Below, piece by piece: positions 7,542 to 9,759 of a stretch of 9,759 bases of DNA. The notes beneath the pieces were generated by a model. It was not told the DNA's origin and ran no database searches. It saw nothing but the letters and a program-made list of their open reading frames with translations. Position 1 is the first letter of the stretch. Each line of letters opens with the position of its first letter. The DNA is from Planctomycetia bacterium. Its GTDB lineage: Bacteria > Planctomycetota > Phycisphaerae > Phycisphaerales > SM1A02. The stretch is taken from NCBI GenBank assembly GCA_005799475.1, contig SYGQ01000091.1, positions 1 through 9,759 on the forward strand, written 5' to 3'. The translations under genes and the position numbers were made by a program.

Positions 7542-7553
7542 GCTCAGGGGAGG

Positions 7554-7560
7554 CTCCTTT
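7554..7560 (-). promoter_or_regulatory. Ribosome binding site of the GYF_2 gene
   Basis: AAAGGAG on the minus strand, with a rather long 12-base spacer to the GTG at 7541. It is the only clear Shine-Dalgarno at a gene start in the window, which supports both the GTG start and a leadered mRNA for this gene. Confidence 0.55.
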
Positions 7561-7607
7561 CGCGGGGAACAGCCGATCTGACGCGGGTCGATGCGATCGC
7601 GTGGATA

Positions 7608-7613
7608 AGTGTA
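7608..7613 (-). promoter_or_regulatory. Candidate -10 element (TACACT) for the GYF_2 gene
   Basis: TACACT on the minus strand in the 162-bp gap between the GYF_2 gene and the tRNA. It would give a 5' leader of about 60 bases containing the Shine-Dalgarno at 7554-7560. No good -35 box is seen. The support is only the hexamer match and its sensible position. Confidence 0.3.
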
Positions 7614-7642
7614 GACGGCGGAGCGCCCCTGCCCCGCGCCAC

Positions 7643-7667
7643 TCCCGCGATTTCGACGAGCGCGGGA
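7643..7667. repeat. Small GC-rich inverted repeat upstream of tRNA-Arg
   Basis: TCCCGCG (7643-7649) and CGCGGGA (7661-7667) form a perfect 7-bp stem around an 11-base loop. No T-tract follows on either strand, so it is not a standard intrinsic terminator. It may be a protein site or chance in GC-rich DNA. Confidence 0.3.
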
Positions 7668-7668
7668 C

Positions 7669-7674
7669 TAGACT
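7669..7674 (+). promoter_or_regulatory. Candidate -10 element (TAGACT) for tRNA-Arg
   Basis: TAGACT fits TANNNT and lies 29 bp before the mature 5' end of the tRNA, so the precursor would carry a leader of about 20-25 bases for RNase P to remove. No -35 box is convincing. Confidence 0.25.
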
Positions 7675-7703
7675 TGCACGGCATCGTCGCGTGGCGAATT
7701 CGA

Positions 7704-7777
7704 GTCCCGGTAGCTCAGTTGGATAGAGCAGCAGATTTCTAATCTGCAGGTCGGTGGTTCGAGTCCACCCCGGGACG
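7704..7777 (+). tRNA. tRNA-Arg (anticodon TCT)
   Basis: A full cloverleaf can be drawn. Acceptor stem GTCCCGG pairs with CCGGGAC (7 of 7), followed by discriminator G. D stem GCTC/GAGC encloses AGTTGGATA. Anticodon stem GCAGA/TCTGC encloses TTTCTAA, giving anticodon TCT, which reads AGA/AGG arginine codons. The variable loop is AGGTC. T stem GGTGG/CCACC encloses TTCGAGT. The 3' CCA is not encoded (GCTT follows), so a CCA-adding enzyme is needed. AGA/AGG codons are rare in the neighbouring genes, so this is a minor tRNA. Its 3' end lies only 7 bp from the stop codon of the convergent chagasin-like gene. No intron and no adjacent integrase. Confidence 0.97.
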
Positions 7778-7784
7778 CTTCCGC

Positions 7785-8306
7785 CTAGCGTGCGCTCACT
7801 TCGAGCGTGAGGATTCGCCGATCCGTTGGCGGAGCGTCTTTCTCCCATGGGCGCACAAGGTCGAAGGTAAGCGTTGCTGTCCCAGCGGCGAGCGCCGTGA
7901 ATGAAAAGACGCAGCTGACGGTGCCTCCCGGGCGAGATCCGTCGACGGCGTGTTCCACTCCATTGCCCTTCGTCGCGTCGAACTTCGGTGTGAGCACGGA
8001 GGTCGCGTTCGCGGCGTCGATGCAACGCCACGAGTAGCCAGTGCCCGAACTCATCGCAAGTTCGACAACGACGAGTTGGCCGACCGTCGCGGTCGACGAA
8101 CTCGTCGCATCGAGAACGATGACATCGCTTCCGGGAGGGATCGCGCTGTTCTCACCCGTGACCGTCTGCCGGATGCGCGCAATGAGCCGCCGCTGCGGGA
8201 GGATCGGTGTGTTTCCCGTGATCGTCGTGGGCTGCGGGCCATCACACGCGGCGAGAGCAAGCGCGGCGAGTGCGAGGACGAACGATCGGCGGGTGGGTTG
8301 CAACAT
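7785..8306 (-). CDS. Chagasin-like (I42) cysteine-peptidase inhibitor, predicted lipoprotein
   Basis: Predicted inhibitor of papain-family (C1) cysteine peptidases, anchored in the envelope. It has 173 residues from the ATG at 8306. The N-terminus is T-R-R-S-F-V-L, a hydrophobic stretch and L-A-A-C, so lipidation at C21 is likely; the twin arginine suggests possible Tat export. The inhibitor domain spans about 58-173. The three chagasin inhibitory loops are recognisable: SSGTGY (86-91) in place of NPTTGY, RPGG (125-128) for the glycine-rich loop, and RPW (152-154) in VRPWEKD, which is the family signature. C95 and C132 could form a disulfide. A GTG at 8312 is an alternative start with no better signal. 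The target peptidase is not in this window. It stands alone, divergent from the glycosyltransferase gene and convergent with the tRNA. Confidence 0.85.
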   Translation of the reverse strand: MLQPTRRSFVLALAALALAACDGPQPTTITGNTPILPQRRLIARIRQTVTGENSAIPPGSDVIVLDATSSSTATVGQLVVVELAMSSGTGYSWRCIDAANATSVLTPKFDATKGNGVEHAVDGSRPGGTVSCVFSFTALAAGTATLTFDLVRPWEKDAPPTDRRILTLEVSAR

Positions 8307-8315
8307 TGACACAGG

Positions 8316-8321
8316 AGGGTA
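8316..8321 (-). promoter_or_regulatory. Candidate -10 element (TACCCT) for the chagasin-like gene
   Basis: TACCCT on the minus strand ends 9 bp before the ATG at 8306, so transcription would start about 2-3 bases before the start codon. It fits TANNNT but breaks the exact 6-bp spacing of the other four genes. There is no Shine-Dalgarno on this strand; the complement reads AGGAGG on the plus strand. Confidence 0.3.
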
Positions 8322-8343
8322 CTAAGGGAGTCGAATCGCGAAC

Positions 8344-8349
8344 TAGTCT
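8344..8349 (+). promoter_or_regulatory. Candidate -10 element (TAGTCT) for the glycosyltransferase gene, leaderless type
   Basis: TAGTCT is followed by TCGTGC and the GTG at 8356, again a 6-bp gap. A competing reading is TTGACA (8306-8311) with TCGAAT (8331-8336), but that spacer is 19 bp. No Shine-Dalgarno precedes the start in either case. Confidence 0.4.
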
Positions 8350-8355
8350 TCGTGC

Positions 8356-9759
8356 GTGGTGTCCGCCAGAACCTCCCCGCGCGCGCTCTTCTGGATCTCG
8401 ACACTGGGAATCTACCTCGCGTGGTCGCTTATGACACTCGCGTTCCAAGGCAACCTGGCCTACGACCATGTGGAGATGCTCGTGTGGGGGCGCGCGTGGC
8501 AACTCTCTTACTGGAAGCACCCGCCACTTCCGGCGTGGGTCGCCGAGGCTGTCTCGCTCGCAACCAACCGTGCGATCTGGCCGCAGTTCTTCATCGCGCC
8601 AGCGACCGTCGCGACCGCGGCGTGGATGGTGTGGCGCTGCGCGCGCGATGTCGTTGGTCCCTGGCGCGCGCTCATCGCGGCGCTCAGCCTGCAAGGATGC
8701 ATCTACTACTCGTACGAGTGCGATCTTCTCAATCACAACTCGATTCAACTGCCGTTCGTCGCGCTCACGATCTGGATGGGGTGGCGAGCGGTGAACGGAT
8801 CAGTGTCGGGTTGGGTGGCGTTTGGCCTCGCGGGCGCAGCGGCGATCTACGGCAAGCACTCGGCCGGCATCGTCGGGCTTGGGGTCGTTCTCTATTCACT
8901 CTCGTCCCGGGATCGCCGCGCCATGTGGCTGACGCGGGGACCGTGGCTTGGACTCGCGACGGGGCTCCTTGTCATCGGCCCGCATCTCTACGGCATGTGG
9001 AAGATCGGCTTCAGTCCGATCAAGACTGCGTTTCTTGATCACGACGCCGGATTCCACACGGCCGTCGAGGCCGCGCCGTGGTGGGGGCGCATCGTTTACC
9101 CGTTGGACTTCCTCGGATTCAACGCGCTCATGCTCTCGGGTGTCGTCGCGATGATGGTCGTGCTGTTCCTCGTGCCGGGTGTGCCGGTCATGGAGCCGCC
9201 GCCTGATCGCCGCCGTGCGCGTGCTGCGCTGCGCTACTTTGCGTTCGCGTCGTTCTTCCCGGTTGCGCTCTCGGCGCTCCTGTCGATGGTGCTCAACTTC
9301 CACATGAACGCGCTGTGGGCCATGGCGTGGTTCCCATTCGCTGGGTTCGTTGGAGTGCTGGCTGTTGATCGGCCCATTGGCGCAAGTGGCTACCGCACGA
9401 TGTGGGGAGTGTGGTGCGCGTTCGCGCTGGGTGTCCTGCTGTTCGTCGGCGTGAAGTTGACCGCGGCGCCACACTTCACGGGCACGGTCCCCAATGTGAA
9501 GCACGGTGGGGAACACCTCGCGCGCACGGTGGGGGATCGCTGGAGCGAGGCGTCGGGCGGCGCGCCACTCACCATCGTCATCGGCTCACACTGGACCGGT
9601 GGCAATGTGTGCGTGTACCACGAGGCGCACCCGGAACTCCTCCTCGACGGCCTGCCTGAGCGTGCGCCATGGTTCGACACCAAGCGCATCGCCGACGAGG
9701 GCGCCGTGCTTGTGTGGGAAGGTCACGGCAGCGTGCCGTGGGTGGACGCCTTTGGGCCG
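8356..9759 (+). CDS. PMT_2/ArnT-like membrane glycosyltransferase (GT-C fold), 3' end outside the window
   Basis: The frame is open for 468 codons to the window edge with no stop. The product is a multi-pass membrane protein with at least eight hydrophobic segments. After the first segment comes AYDHVEMLVWGRAWQLSYW and then KHPPLPAW (54-61). This matches the first periplasmic loop of the PMT_2/ArnT (GT39/GT83) families, where an acidic residue (here D37 or E40) is catalytic and HPPL is the hallmark. LNHNSIQLPFVAL (126-137) and IYGKHSAGIVGLGVVLY (164-180) also fit. These enzymes move a sugar from a polyprenyl-phosphate donor to lipid A, protein or another envelope acceptor; the substrate cannot be told here. 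From about residue 370 a soluble periplasmic part begins. The start is GTG 8356 or GTG 8359; I prefer 8356 because TAGTCT lies exactly 6 bp upstream. Confidence 0.88.
   Translation, partial: MVSARTSPRALFWISTLGIYLAWSLMTLAFQGNLAYDHVEMLVWGRAWQLSYWKHPPLPAWVAEAVSLATNRAIWPQFFIAPATVATAAWMVWRCARDVVGPWRALIAALSLQGCIYYSYECDLLNHNSIQLPFVALTIWMGWRAVNGSVSGWVAFGLAGAAAIYGKHSAGIVGLGVVLYSLSSRDRRAMWLTRGPWLGLATGLLVIGPHLYGMWKIGFSPIKTAFLDHDAGFHTAVEAAPWWGRIVYPLDFLGFNALMLSGVVAMMVVLFLVPGVPVMEPPPDRRRARAALRYFAFASFFPVALSALLSMVLNFHMNALWAMAWFPFAGFVGVLAVDRPIGASGYRTMWGVWCAFALGVLLFVGVKLTAAPHFTGTVPNVKHGGEHLARTVGDRWSEASGGAPLTIVIGSHWTGGNVCVYHEAHPELLLDGLPERAPWFDTKRIADEGAVLVWEGHGSVPWVDAFGP

Noticed and set aside
7643..7667. GC hairpin as an intrinsic terminator
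   Set aside because: No T-tract follows on either strand, and no gene ends just before it in the needed orientation.
7704..7777. tRNA-Arg as an attachment site of an integrated element
   Set aside because: No integrase, no repeated 3' tRNA fragment and no change in composition are visible nearby.
7516..8031. Minus-strand open frame across the tRNA, containing GWTRTTDLQIRNLLLY
   Set aside because: That peptide is the translation of the antisense strand of the tRNA-Arg, a well-known source of false proteins. The rest overlaps the chagasin-like gene in another frame.

Overview
The window is GC-rich bacterial chromosomal DNA, roughly two-thirds G+C by eye, and densely packed. It holds eight protein genes, two of them running off the window ends, and one tRNA. 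I see no insertion sequence, phage gene, CRISPR array or rRNA. The lineage cannot be fixed from this sequence. A GYF_2-domain protein, a cysteine-less TlpA-like protein with a helical C-terminal half, few Shine-Dalgarno sites and a tRNA without encoded CCA would fit Planctomycetota (Phycisphaerae-like), but this is a low-confidence guess.

Layout. (1) 3-2117 (+): short-form alpha-glucan phosphorylase, probably cut at its 5' end. (2) 2114-3193 (-): exported thioredoxin-fold protein with V-T-P-A in place of the catalytic C-x-x-C. (3) 3232-4440 (+): ChaA-type Ca2+(Na+)/H+ antiporter, divergent from (2). (4) A minus-strand group: GYF_2-domain protein (7541-6972), lipoprotein of unknown function (6936-6208) and adenine deaminase (6194-4437). 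(5) tRNA-Arg(TCT) at 7704-7777 (+). (6) 8306-7785 (-): chagasin-like (I42) cysteine-peptidase inhibitor lipoprotein. (7) 8356-9759 (+): PMT_2/ArnT-like membrane glycosyltransferase, open at the window end.

The genes do not form one obvious pathway. The set covers glucan storage breakdown, cation/pH balance, purine salvage and envelope functions. Three products are probably exported or lipid-anchored.

The most unusual signal is in expression. Four genes (the thioredoxin-fold gene, chaA, the lipoprotein and the glycosyltransferase) each have a TANNNT hexamer exactly 6 bp before the start codon and no Shine-Dalgarno sequence. This is the arrangement expected of leaderless mRNAs. The one gene with a clear Shine-Dalgarno (the GYF_2 gene) has its candidate -10 element about 66 bp upstream. 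Both convergent pairs of protein genes interlock their stop codons in a 4-bp overlap, leaving no room for an intergenic terminator. I did not find a convincing new multi-gene defence or metabolic system.
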